From Nonlabens sp. (GTDB lineage: Bacteria > Bacteroidota > Bacteroidia > Flavobacteriales > Flavobacteriaceae): a DNA stretch of 64,000 nt. Of this stretch, positions 17,200 through 25,000 are shown one piece after another; positions within the stretch are counted from its first letter, which is position 1, and each line of letters begins with the position of its first letter. The position numbers and the translations under genes were made by a program. Location: positions 473,465-537,464 of the forward strand of contig NZ_JAGYKG010000002.1 in assembly GCF_018401815.1 (NCBI RefSeq), given 5' to 3'. The notes under the pieces are model-generated. The model was not told the origin of the DNA. It worked only from the letters and a program-made list of their open reading frames with translations, and did no database searches.

Positions 17200-18249
17200 A
17201 TGAACCAAAAGATCAAAAACTTCTTTTCCGAAAAGCGTTACCGCTGGTGGCTCATGGCCAGTATTGTTATTATTTATTTAATTATTGTTGCCGGAGCTAT
17301 TGTACGAATGACTGGGAGCGGTATGGGATGTCCAGACTGGCCAAAGTGTTTTGGGTATTGGATCCCCCCTACTGAGCAAGTGGAAATAGAGTTCTCTCCA
17401 GATACTCCTTATAAAGAAGGAATGGTCATTATCGTTGATAAGGAACTGCGGGTGGCCAAAGAAGATTTTTTTACTGGTGCCAGTTACCAACCACAAAACT
17501 GGGAACCGTATACCAAACACGATTACTCGGTATTTAACGTATACCATACTTGGACCGAATATATTAATAGACTCATTGGCGCATTGGGGGGCCTAGTTGT
17601 CTTTATCATGTTTTTATTTTCCTTACGCTACCTTAAGAAAAGACCACGACTTACTATTCTTAGTTTTGTCTCGGTACTTTCTATGGGTATTCAAGCCGTA
17701 ATAGGTAAAATTGTTGTGGATACCAATCTTTCTCCTGCGCTCATTACCTTTCACATGATCGCTGCTTTATTAATTGTAGGATTGCTTATTTATTTGCTTC
17801 ATGAAGTAAAACCAATAGACTACCGATATACAAGCAATAAAACAATGGTGCGTACTGTCGCTGGGTTAATTATACTCACTCTCATTCAAGTAGTTATGGG
17901 GACCCAAGTACGCCAATTTATAGATGAGCAAGTAGATCTTTTTGGATACCCACTAAGTTCAGAGTGGTTAGAAAAGGGCCCTTTGGTTTTCTTAATTCAT
18001 AGAAGTTATTCTATTTTAGTGCTGGTGCTTCACGGTTGGTTTATTTATAGAGCGGTTCATATCTTCCATCATCCTAAAAAATCCTATTCCGTTCTCGCTT
18101 CGTTATTTATTGTCACGATTCTAAGCGGAGTCTTTATGAATTATTTGGACTTCCCTTTCGGTTCTCAAGCAGTGCATTTGGTAGTTGCTTCCTTAATTCT
18201 AGGAATGCAGTTTTATTTGTGGATGCGATTGCGAGTGGCATTAAAATAA
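17200..18249 (+). CDS. ctaA: Heme A synthase (COX15/CtaA family)
   Basis: The 349-residue inner-membrane enzyme oxidises heme O to heme A for cytochrome c oxidase. About eight transmembrane segments are seen. The conserved first loop RMTGSGMGCPDWPKCFG (about residues 31-47) contains the cysteine pair, and histidines occur in VYHTWTEYINRLIGALGG (about 108-125), ITFHMIAALL (about 184), FLIHRSYSILVLVLHGW (about 264-280) and QAVHLVVASL (about 324), fitting heme ligands. Length and loop insertion (KEGMVIIVDKELRVAKEDF) match the Bacteroidetes type. The start is the first ATG after the inverted repeat. Confidence 0.93.
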   Translation: MNQKIKNFFSEKRYRWWLMASIVIIYLIIVAGAIVRMTGSGMGCPDWPKCFGYWIPPTEQVEIEFSPDTPYKEGMVIIVDKELRVAKEDFFTGASYQPQNWEPYTKHDYSVFNVYHTWTEYINRLIGALGGLVVFIMFLFSLRYLKKRPRLTILSFVSVLSMGIQAVIGKIVVDTNLSPALITFHMIAALLIVGLLIYLLHEVKPIDYRYTSNKTMVRTVAGLIILTLIQVVMGTQVRQFIDEQVDLFGYPLSSEWLEKGPLVFLIHRSYSILVLVLHGWFIYRAVHIFHHPKKSYSVLASLFIVTILSGVFMNYLDFPFGSQAVHLVVASLILGMQFYLWMRLRVALK

Positions 18250-18598
18250 GAAATCCACTTGCCTTACTAGTTTATAGTTCTTTTCAAAATAGAACACAGC
18301 ATCAATAAAAAAGTTTTAGAAAAGAACAATAAGTGTTTCCAATTTATGTGGGATCTAGTGATACTAGTGTATTCAGCGCCTAATTTTAGCTGACGCTACC
18401 GTTATGAGGTTTCCATATGAAGTCAAGGTGTTTCTAAAATAAGTGTTTGCATTGACGCTTTCGCGAAAGCGTCAATGCAAACACCTTAACCATATAAAAG
18501 ATTTCACATTCTTTTAAAAGGCATATACATGGATTCAATAATAGAACTATATTTAAAAGTTCAACAAAGAAATGTTTTCTCATTAACTAAATAACATC
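18250..18598. other. 349-bp gene-free region with a long palindrome
   Basis: Between ctaA and a tiny ORF. It contains the 42-bp perfect palindrome described separately. No terminator for ctaA is obvious, and I see no ORF. Confidence 0.6.
18443..18484. repeat. Perfect 42-bp palindrome centred on palindrome copy 6
   Basis: The 16-mer CGCTTTCGCGAAAGCG (18456-18471) is extended on both sides by GTGTTTGCATTGA and its exact complement, so all 21 base pairs match. The left arm's outer end has a second partial copy, AAGGTGTTT at 18425-18433, which is also complementary to AAACACCTT at 18479-18487, so two alternative pairings are possible. Confidence 0.95.
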
Positions 18599-18700
18599 AT
18601 GGCAAAAAGTCAAGACTCCAAGAAAAACGTAAAAAAAGAAGCTACCAAAACTCCAAAAGAAAAAAAGGAAGAAAAGAGGTTGAAAAAATCTAAAAAATAA
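18599..18700 (+). CDS. Tiny lysine-rich basic protein (33 residues)
   Basis: The frame from the ATG at 18599 to TAA at 18700 encodes 33 residues beginning MAKSQDSKKNVKKEATKTPK; almost half are lysine, and no hydrophobic segment is present. Similar very short Lys-rich proteins starting MAKSQ are known to me from flavobacterial genomes, often near cold-shock genes. Here no csp gene is adjacent. It could bind nucleic acid, but that is only inference from charge. Coding status is likely, not certain. Confidence 0.5.
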   Translation: MAKSQDSKKNVKKEATKTPKEKKEEKRLKKSKK

Positions 18701-18877
18701 TAATTAGAAATCCACTGGCAATCCATCTGTCTTCTCTGATGAACGTTTTGAATTGTAAACCTATACCTATGTATCATTCTACTGGTGCTTATTGGAAGTC
18801 AGTTGACAACAGCTACTTTCAGAAATGCGTCTGGAATAAAAACAAATTCAAATGTGTATTCACAAAAAGTCAACTTT

Positions 18878-20128
18878 ATGAATCAGATACAAATAGTAGC
18901 AGCTATTGTAATGCTCTTTTTGCTTCAACAATTTACAAATGGGCAAACGGATTCCGATCTTCAGTTTTTACAAAAAGTAGGTACTCTAGATAGCCTCTAT
19001 TCCAAAACACTAAATGAATACCGAGAAATTTATATTCAACTGCCAGCCGATTATAATCCTGCAGAAGATAAAAAGTATCCGGTAGTTTATGTGCTAGATG
19101 GTGAAGTATTCTTACCTAATGTAACTAATGTTCATAGGTTTTACAGTGGTGGTTTTATTCCAGAAATGGTTATTGTAGGTGTTTCAAACGATAAGAATAG
19201 AATGCGGGACTTGACTACATCAAAAGTAACCGAGATGTATGGAATGCCCTTTAAACAACAAAATGGAGAGGCAGCCAATTTTAGTAAATTCTTAGAAACT
19301 GAGTTAATTCCATTTGTAGAAAAGAAATATCCGGTTACTAATTTTAGAACTTTAATTGGCCATTCTTATGCAGGACTATTCACCTTGTATTCCTTAGTTC
19401 ATCAGCCACATCAATTTTCAAATTATTTAGCCATTGATCCTAGTTTAGATTGGGACAACCAAAAACTACTTAAAGAAGCAACAGATAAAATTTCAAGCAC
19501 TAATTATAAAGGCAAGGCCTTATTTATGTCTCTTGGCGGTCAAGTGCATATGCAGAAGCCAAATATGACTTTAGAGGAAGTTAAAAAGGACACCACAGAC
19601 TTTACCTTATTTGCACGATCAAATCTTGCTTTTTCAGAACTTTTGAATAGTAGCAAGCAAAATGAATTATCTTTTGAATGGAAGTTTTATCCGAGAGAGT
19701 TACATGGAACTATTGCTGTTCCCTCTATTATGGATGGTTTAATTTCTATTTTTCAATGGTATCAATTGGAACATGTTGATGCCTACAACACGCCTACTAC
19801 AACGGTCGAAGAGCTTACAAAGGTCCTTAGATACCGTCAAAACAAACTCCAAACTTATTTTGGTTATTCTGTACCCCCCTTACCCTATTTCCTATTGTAT
19901 ATACAAGGCGATATGAATATGGATATGGAACAAATGGACAAAGCAAAGATGTACTTTGATTTTGCCCTCGAATATTATCCTGAAAATGCCGATGCTTATA
20001 GCGCTATGGCAACCTATTATATAAGAAATAATGACAAGGAGAATGCCATAAAGTTTTTCACTCAAGCCTTTGAAATAAGTGGAGATGACTCCTATATCAA
20101 AAGAATTGATGAACTGAAAAAAGAATAA
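18878..20128 (+). CDS. Secreted alpha/beta-hydrolase esterase with C-terminal TPR
   Basis: From the ATG at 18878 the protein has 416 residues. A signal peptide (hydrophobic residues 5-19, cleavage near NGQ) is followed by a putative esterase domain (PF00756, enterobactin-esterase/esterase D-like). The nucleophile is Ser163 in LIGHSYAG. YPVVYVLDGEVFLPN (about 70) is the conserved early strand, and the His of FYPRELHGTIAVP (about 275) may complete the triad. After about residue 340, MDKAKMYFDFALEYYPENAD and ENAIKFFTQAFEISGD form two TPR-like repeats. Upstream in-frame starts exist (18785), but they would put about 30 polar residues before the signal peptide. Substrate unknown. Confidence 0.82.
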   Translation: MNQIQIVAAIVMLFLLQQFTNGQTDSDLQFLQKVGTLDSLYSKTLNEYREIYIQLPADYNPAEDKKYPVVYVLDGEVFLPNVTNVHRFYSGGFIPEMVIVGVSNDKNRMRDLTTSKVTEMYGMPFKQQNGEAANFSKFLETELIPFVEKKYPVTNFRTLIGHSYAGLFTLYSLVHQPHQFSNYLAIDPSLDWDNQKLLKEATDKISSTNYKGKALFMSLGGQVHMQKPNMTLEEVKKDTTDFTLFARSNLAFSELLNSSKQNELSFEWKFYPRELHGTIAVPSIMDGLISIFQWYQLEHVDAYNTPTTTVEELTKVLRYRQNKLQTYFGYSVPPLPYFLLYIQGDMNMDMEQMDKAKMYFDFALEYYPENADAYSAMATYYIRNNDKENAIKFFTQAFEISGDDSYIKRIDELKKE

Positions 20129-20163
20129 GCCTTATTGTAGGTGATTCTTTGCGTAGCCTTTAC

Positions 20164-20181
20164 TATAACAGGCTTGTTATA
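20164..20181. repeat. Short inverted repeat TATAACA-4-TGTTATA
   Basis: A perfect 7-bp inverted repeat with a 4-nt spacer in the gap between the esterase and the pRiA4-like gene; possibly a dimeric-regulator site. Weak evidence. Confidence 0.3.
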
Positions 20182-20254
20182 TGAAGTATTATGCAGGTGC
20201 ACGTGAGCAATAAGTTAAGATATTTAAACCATAAAAAAAACTCCAATGATCTTC

Positions 20255-20284
20255 AAATTCAAATTCGATTTCAAGTTCAAGTTC
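20255..20284. repeat. Degenerate hexamer repeat, inverted copy (5 units)
   Basis: AAATTC, AAATTC, GATTTC, AAGTTC and AAGTTC, i.e. GAAHTY-type units on the minus strand, the same family as 17007-17048. It lies directly upstream of a -7 box. Confidence 0.7.
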
Positions 20285-20298
20285 CTACTCAAAAATCC

Positions 20299-20306
20299 TA
20301 TCTTTG
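20299..20306 (+). promoter_or_regulatory. Candidate -7 element for the 20329 gene
   Basis: TATCTTTG, 22 bp before the start codon; the hexamer repeat occupies the place of the -33 region and no TTG is seen. Confidence 0.45.
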
Positions 20307-20328
20307 CCATCCTTAAAAATTAGAGTAA

Positions 20329-20853
20329 ATGATCTATAGATTACGAGTTCTTCTCGATGCAAACGACGACTGTTTTAGAGACATTGAGATAGATGAAAAA
20401 AGCACTTTAGAAGAGTTTCATAATGTGATTGTGCAAGCTTTCCAGCTGCAAGGTGATGAAATGGCTAGTTTCTATGCCAGTGATGAAGAGTGGAATCAAG
20501 GCGAGGAATACTGTCTTTTTGATATGAGTGGTGGAATGGCACCTGTAAAAAAGATGGCCGATACGCTTTTGGAAAAAGCCCTAAGTAAAAAGAAAACAAG
20601 AATGATCTATATTTATGACTTCTTGAGTTTGTGGACCTTTTCTGTTGAATTAGCAGATGCAGTTCCTCATCATCCGGGTACTACTTATCCGCGAGTCATA
20701 TTTTCTGTAGGTGAATTACCAGACAGTGCACCAGATAAAGAATTTGAAGCAGACCCTCGTTTTCACGATGACGACGATGACGAAGCATACAGCGATGATG
20801 AAGATGAAGAATTTTATGATGAAGAATCCTTTGATGAAAATGACCTCTATTAA
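20329..20853 (+). CDS. pRiA4 ORF-3-like protein
   Basis: The 174-residue cytoplasmic protein matches the plasmid pRiA4b ORF-3 family (PF07929): an opening strand MIYRLRVLLDANDDCFRDIE, the helix STLEEFHNVIVQAFQL (about 25-40), then SFYASDEEWNQGEEY and MIYIYDFLSLWTFSVEL (about 91-107). The C-terminal 35 residues are almost only Asp/Glu, an extreme acidic tail common in the Bacteroidetes members. Function is unknown. It is 3 bp upstream of the nucleoid-associated protein gene, so the two are cotranscribed. Confidence 0.85.
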   Translation: MIYRLRVLLDANDDCFRDIEIDEKSTLEEFHNVIVQAFQLQGDEMASFYASDEEWNQGEEYCLFDMSGGMAPVKKMADTLLEKALSKKKTRMIYIYDFLSLWTFSVELADAVPHHPGTTYPRVIFSVGELPDSAPDKEFEADPRFHDDDDDEAYSDDEDEEFYDEESFDENDLY

Positions 20854-20856
20854 ACT

Positions 20857-21915
20857 ATGATCAATTTATACAATACTAGAATTGAAAATCTTGCCATACA
20901 TCGTGTAGGTAATAAAAATAAAGGAGAGGCTTTACTTACTTCCAACAGTTCTACAAGTTTGGATGATGAGATGCACTCCCTTTTAAAGGAATATTTCTTG
21001 AAATCTTTTCGCTCTAAAGAAGAAGCCTATTACAGTTTCTTTCATGAAGATGACTTAGAGTTTCATGAAATGTACGCTTTCGCGAAAGCGATATTCTCCA
21101 CACCAGCATCTCTACTAGAAAACAGTAAGAAGATGGCAAAACACCTCTATGAACAATCAGACCATCCACACATACGAAGTGGAGAAGTGTATATATGTTA
21201 TTTTGATAATGTTATGGTGGACAACAATAAGACCAACGCGATAGGGATTTTCAAAAGTGAGATCAAACAAGAGTTTTTACAGTTTGAAGAAGGAGAAACA
21301 GATCTAAAAATGATTCTTCAACAAGGCGTTAATTTGAACAAATTAGACAAAGGAGCTATTATTTTAAACGTAGAAGAAGAAGCCGGGTACAAGATTCTTT
21401 CTGTTGATTCTAATCGTTATGATGCTAAGTACTGGCTGGAAAGTTTTTTGGGAGTTGATGTTTTTGAGGACGAAAATTTCTTTACAAAGAAGTATTTGAA
21501 ATTTTGTCAAGACTTTGCAAAGGACGTGGTATTACCAGCCGAAGATAAGAAGGAAGAAGTCATGTTTATGAACCGTGCGGTAAATCACTTTGCTAAAAAC
21601 GACACTTTTGAAGAATCGGCTTTCTTAAATGAAACACTAGAAAACCCTGACTTGATTCCGGAATTTAAAAATTATAAATTAGAAAAAGGCGCCAAACATT
21701 CTATAGAAGATGTGTCCACATTCCCTATTTCTAATACTGCAGTAAGTGCTGCGCGTAGAGGGATCAAAAGTGTTATCCATCTAGACACTCATGTACAAAT
21801 AAAGATGGATTTTACCAATTCTAGCAGTGCAGAGAAGTTTATAGAAAAAGGCTGGGACGAAGAAAAACAAATGTATTATTATCTCGTTTACTTCAATCGA
21901 GAAGAGAAAAAATAA
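20857..21915 (+). CDS. Nucleoid-associated protein (NdpA/YejK family)
   Basis: The 352-residue protein has the family layout: an N-terminal ENLAIHRVGNKNKGEALLTS (about 10-29), a central HIRSGEVYICYFDNVMVD (about 108-125) and a conserved second half with DYNRYDAKYW-like and FLGVDVFEDENFFTKKYLKF (about 193-212). YejK of E. coli binds the nucleoid; here DNA binding is inferred by family. The 16-mer palindrome lies in the gene and is read as Y-A-F-A-K-A-I. It is followed by a terminator. Confidence 0.85.
   Translation: MINLYNTRIENLAIHRVGNKNKGEALLTSNSSTSLDDEMHSLLKEYFLKSFRSKEEAYYSFFHEDDLEFHEMYAFAKAIFSTPASLLENSKKMAKHLYEQSDHPHIRSGEVYICYFDNVMVDNNKTNAIGIFKSEIKQEFLQFEEGETDLKMILQQGVNLNKLDKGAIILNVEEEAGYKILSVDSNRYDAKYWLESFLGVDVFEDENFFTKKYLKFCQDFAKDVVLPAEDKKEEVMFMNRAVNHFAKNDTFEESAFLNETLENPDLIPEFKNYKLEKGAKHSIEDVSTFPISNTAVSAARRGIKSVIHLDTHVQIKMDFTNSSSAEKFIEKGWDEEKQMYYYLVYFNREEKK
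21075..21090. repeat. Palindrome copy 7 (in the nucleoid-associated protein gene)
   Basis: Exact 16-mer, read as A-F-A-K-A in frame. Confidence 0.9.
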
Positions 21916-21945
21916 AAAATTAGGTTTAAAAAAACCTGATTTTTA
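21916..21945 (+). terminator. Terminator after the nucleoid-associated protein gene
   Basis: Hairpin with arms AGGTTT and AAACCT flanked by A and T runs, immediately after the stop codon. Confidence 0.7.
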
Positions 21946-22030
21946 TTCTTGATGGAATACAACTCAGGTTTTCTTTGTGAAGGCCGCTTTAGTTTTAGGT
22001 TATAAATGCTTGGTTCTTGCCATTTGTAAC

Positions 22031-23113
22031 TTATATCCTGAATTTATTTTCATAATCGGCATCATGATAGTTTCTTTTTACGAATTCCATTGCCGTGTTT
22101 AATACACCACCCATACTTCTAGTAGATTTAAACGCTATATCTCCCGTAAAGTCATGAAGCTCTTTCTTAAGTTGTTTGAACTTTGAAGGAGTTGATATAA
22201 AATCGGCCTTCATGCATTTTATCAACTGTCGGTATCGTTTTTGGGTATTAATCAATCGTTTTGCAATCAGTGCCCTTTCTTCTTTTTTATATTGCTCAAT
22301 ACTTTCGCTCTTAAGATGAGTTGCTACATTAGTAACCATTGCTAAATTCTCTTTAAAAAATTGCGGTCGGTATACTTTTAAGTTGCCTTCATAACTTTGC
22401 TGATCAAAATCTATAGCGCGTATCGCATAACTAACTCTGTCAAAATCATGAGTTGGAATAACCACGTAGTTATACGACCTCATATCTCCTAATAATCGGA
22501 TCAAGCAACGTTCATTAAATTTGACAAACTCTTTAGCTATTTGAGTCAGCTCTTGCTGATCGCAATCTTCCATATAATTCTCTATGAATTCATCACCTGG
22601 AATACCCGCGATATGTTCTTCAATTAAGGTATTCTTATACACTAAAAAATTAATGCGGTGAGGTGATAATAAATGTTCTACTTCTAATCCATAGACTCTT
22701 GAAGCATCTGCTTTTTTTACATAGAAATAGGTAAATCCATCGTTAAGAATATTTCGTATCCGGATACGAAATGGTTTTGTATTACCAAAGGTGCAGTAAT
22801 CCACAGCGTCTACATTGAGATAATCCAATGATTTGTCCCGTCCATCACTGTGAAGAATATCGTAAATTCTTTTTAAATGGCCATCTATTTGCTCCCGATC
22901 AGAATCAGAATAAAAACAGCGCACCCACAAAGTGTCTTCATCATTTTTATCATAAACAGTAATACAACCCGCAAACCTCAATAAATCATCATAGGAAACT
23001 GGGATAGAAGTAGCTCTATTGTATCTTTTTAGGTAATCTGATAAGGAGGTTCCAATAGGAAATGTAGGTTTCTTATTAGAGAGTAATTTATCATTGAGGA
23101 TCTTATTAGACAT
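22031..23113 (-). CDS. Uncharacterised protein with protein-kinase-like motifs
   Basis: From the ATG at 23113 the protein has 360 residues (an in-frame ATG at 23149 would add 12). I know it only as a conserved hypothetical, but several motifs line up with the kinase/APH fold: a strand with lysines YVKKAD (131-136), a helix with acidic residues GLEVEHLL (142-149), a hinge-like strand LIEEHIAGIPGDEFIE (163-178), a catalytic-loop-like GDMRSYN (209-215, Asp210-x4-Asn215) and a metal-site-like IDFD (234-237). All appear in the correct order and spacing. The C-terminal 120 residues are helical and basic. It has no signal peptide and diverges from an ABC transporter pair. Whether it is an active kinase is inference. 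Confidence 0.6.
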   Translation of the reverse strand: MSNKILNDKLLSNKKPTFPIGTSLSDYLKRYNRATSIPVSYDDLLRFAGCITVYDKNDEDTLWVRCFYSDSDREQIDGHLKRIYDILHSDGRDKSLDYLNVDAVDYCTFGNTKPFRIRIRNILNDGFTYFYVKKADASRVYGLEVEHLLSPHRINFLVYKNTLIEEHIAGIPGDEFIENYMEDCDQQELTQIAKEFVKFNERCLIRLLGDMRSYNYVVIPTHDFDRVSYAIRAIDFDQQSYEGNLKVYRPQFFKENLAMVTNVATHLKSESIEQYKKEERALIAKRLINTQKRYRQLIKCMKADFISTPSKFKQLKKELHDFTGDIAFKSTRSMGGVLNTAMEFVKRNYHDADYENKFRI

Positions 23114-23172
23114 CACTAGTGTAACATTTGGTGTTTCTTGCAGTCCCATAATACAACAAAAAAACTTTATTA

Positions 23173-24069
23173 GTGGAAACCATCCTTGAAATTAATCAAC
23201 TTCATAAAAAATATGGTTCGCTCACCGCAGTGGATCATATTTCATTTAAAATAAAAAAAGGCCATGTCTATGGAATTCTGGGTCCTAACGGCAGTGGTAA
23301 ATCCACCACTTTAGGAATGGTACTCAACGTAGTGAATCCCACTAGTGGCGATTATAGATGGTTTGAAGGAAGCACCTCTAATCATGACGCCTTAAAAAGA
23401 ATAGGAGCTATTATAGAGCGACCTAATTTTTATCCCAGCATGAGTGCGATTCAAAATCTAGAGCTGGTCTGTAAAATTAAAAATATAGCGCCTTATAAAA
23501 TAGAAGAAAAATTAGCTCTTGTAGATTTGCTTTCGCGCAAGCATTCGGCTTTTAAAACCTACTCTTTGGGGATGAAACAACGCCTTGCGATTGCAAGTGC
23601 CCTGCTCAATGATCCGGAAATATTGATCCTTGATGAACCAACTAATGGCTTAGACCCTCAGGGAATAAGACAAATACGGGATATTATCCAAAAAATAGCC
23701 GCCAATGGAACTACGATCCTTCTGGCGTCTCATTTACTTGATGAAGTAGAGAAAGTATGCACCGACGTAGTGGTATTACGCTTAGGTAAAATGTTGTATT
23801 CAGGTCCCGTAAATGAAATGAATAGAAATCACGGTTCTATAGTTATTGACGCAGTTGACAGAGAAGCCCTGCATCATTTTCTTAAAACTAAAGCCTATGC
23901 TGGAAGCATCACGGTACACGATGATGGTCTAGAAGTAACACTTTATGAAGACGTAGATCTTACACAAATCAATAAAGAAGCTTTTGAAAACGGTATTATT
24001 CTATGCAAGCTATTTCATAAAAAACAAAGTCTCGAAGACCAATTCATTGAGTTAACCAACCAAAACTAA
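23173..24069 (+). CDS. ABC transporter ATP-binding protein
   Basis: The 298-residue ATPase subunit starts with GTG at 23173, since the first conserved strand ILEINQLHKKYG begins only four residues in. Walker A GPNGSGKST is at 37-45, the signature YSLGMKQRLA near 134-143, Walker B ILILDEPTNGLDP near 155-167 and the switch His in LLASHLLDEVEK near 190. The C-terminal 80 residues are typical of the bacitracin-resistance/lantibiotic-immunity type exporters. It is 8 bp upstream of its permease. Confidence 0.93.
   Translation: METILEINQLHKKYGSLTAVDHISFKIKKGHVYGILGPNGSGKSTTLGMVLNVVNPTSGDYRWFEGSTSNHDALKRIGAIIERPNFYPSMSAIQNLELVCKIKNIAPYKIEEKLALVDLLSRKHSAFKTYSLGMKQRLAIASALLNDPEILILDEPTNGLDPQGIRQIRDIIQKIAANGTTILLASHLLDEVEKVCTDVVVLRLGKMLYSGPVNEMNRNHGSIVIDAVDREALHHFLKTKAYAGSITVHDDGLEVTLYEDVDLTQINKEAFENGIILCKLFHKKQSLEDQFIELTNQN
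23529..23542. repeat. Near-copy of the palindrome (one mismatch)
   Basis: GCTTTCGCGCAAGC differs from the consensus at one base; in the ATPase gene it is read as L-S-R-K-H. Not counted among the 16 exact copies. Confidence 0.6.
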
Positions 24070-24077
24070 TCCCGGCC

Positions 24078-24920
24078 ATGAAAAGATTATTAGACATCGA
24101 GTTTCACAAATTCAGATACAGTAAAAGCAGCAAAACACTTACCATTATTTATTTAGCTATAGTAGTCCTATTAATGCTTTCGGGCATGATACGAATCAAA
24201 TTGAATGGCTTTAATGGCAGCTTCTCCGATTTAGGAATATTTAATTTTCCATTGATCTGGCACGTGAGTACTTACTTCACCAGCTTTCTTAAGATTTTTA
24301 TTGCGATAGTGATCGTATCCTTAACGGCAAATGAATACAGTAATAGAACGTTAAAGCAAAACTTGATAGATGGTTTAAGTAAAAAGGAATTAATACTATC
24401 TAAGTTTTATTTAGCGCTTACTCTGGCTATACTCACTACTTTGATCGTATTCTTAGCCTCTTTAATATTAGGCTTGATTTATTCTGACTTTAATGAGGCC
24501 TCCATAATTTTCTCCCAAATGGGATATCTCGGAGCGTTCTTCTTAGCCCATTTGGTATTCTTTTGTTTTTGCCTATTTGCGGGTATTTTAGTAAAAAGAA
24601 GCGCCTTTGCTTTAGGGTTCGTAGCTGTATGGTGGATCTTTGAAGCTGTATTAAATTTAATTGCTAGAGGTGTAGATCAACTCTATGAAACGCATATTTA
24701 TGATTGGTTGTTACACATTTTACCACTTAACGCCATGTCTAATTTAATCAAAGAGCCAGTAACTAAAATTGATTTGATTTCTTCTACAATAAAACAAATA
24801 GATATCCAAGGCCTGGATTTTACTTATGATATGGAATGGATTGATATCCTTTCCGTAAGTATCTGGAGTGCTTTATTTATATACTGGTCTTATGCCTTAC
24901 TAAAAAGAAGAGATTTGTAA
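24078..24920 (+). CDS. ABC transporter permease
   Basis: The 280-residue membrane protein has six predicted transmembrane segments (about 20-38, 62-82, 105-130, 145-165, 170-190 and 255-273). The N-terminal MKRLLDIEFHKFRYSKSSK and ANEYSNRTLKQNLIDGLSK (about 84-102) are typical of ABC-2-type permeases in which the transporter modifies or exports membrane-active compounds. It follows the ATPase gene by 8 bp. The substrate cannot be told; a peptide or lipid is usual for this class. Confidence 0.85.
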   Translation: MKRLLDIEFHKFRYSKSSKTLTIIYLAIVVLLMLSGMIRIKLNGFNGSFSDLGIFNFPLIWHVSTYFTSFLKIFIAIVIVSLTANEYSNRTLKQNLIDGLSKKELILSKFYLALTLAILTTLIVFLASLILGLIYSDFNEASIIFSQMGYLGAFFLAHLVFFCFCLFAGILVKRSAFALGFVAVWWIFEAVLNLIARGVDQLYETHIYDWLLHILPLNAMSNLIKEPVTKIDLISSTIKQIDIQGLDFTYDMEWIDILSVSIWSALFIYWSYALLKRRDL

Positions 24921-25000
24921 GTTACATTTTATAGGACTGCAACTAAATGAAGAATTACTAAAAAAGTATTAATTGTGATACAGGTGTGTTAAATTCGCAT

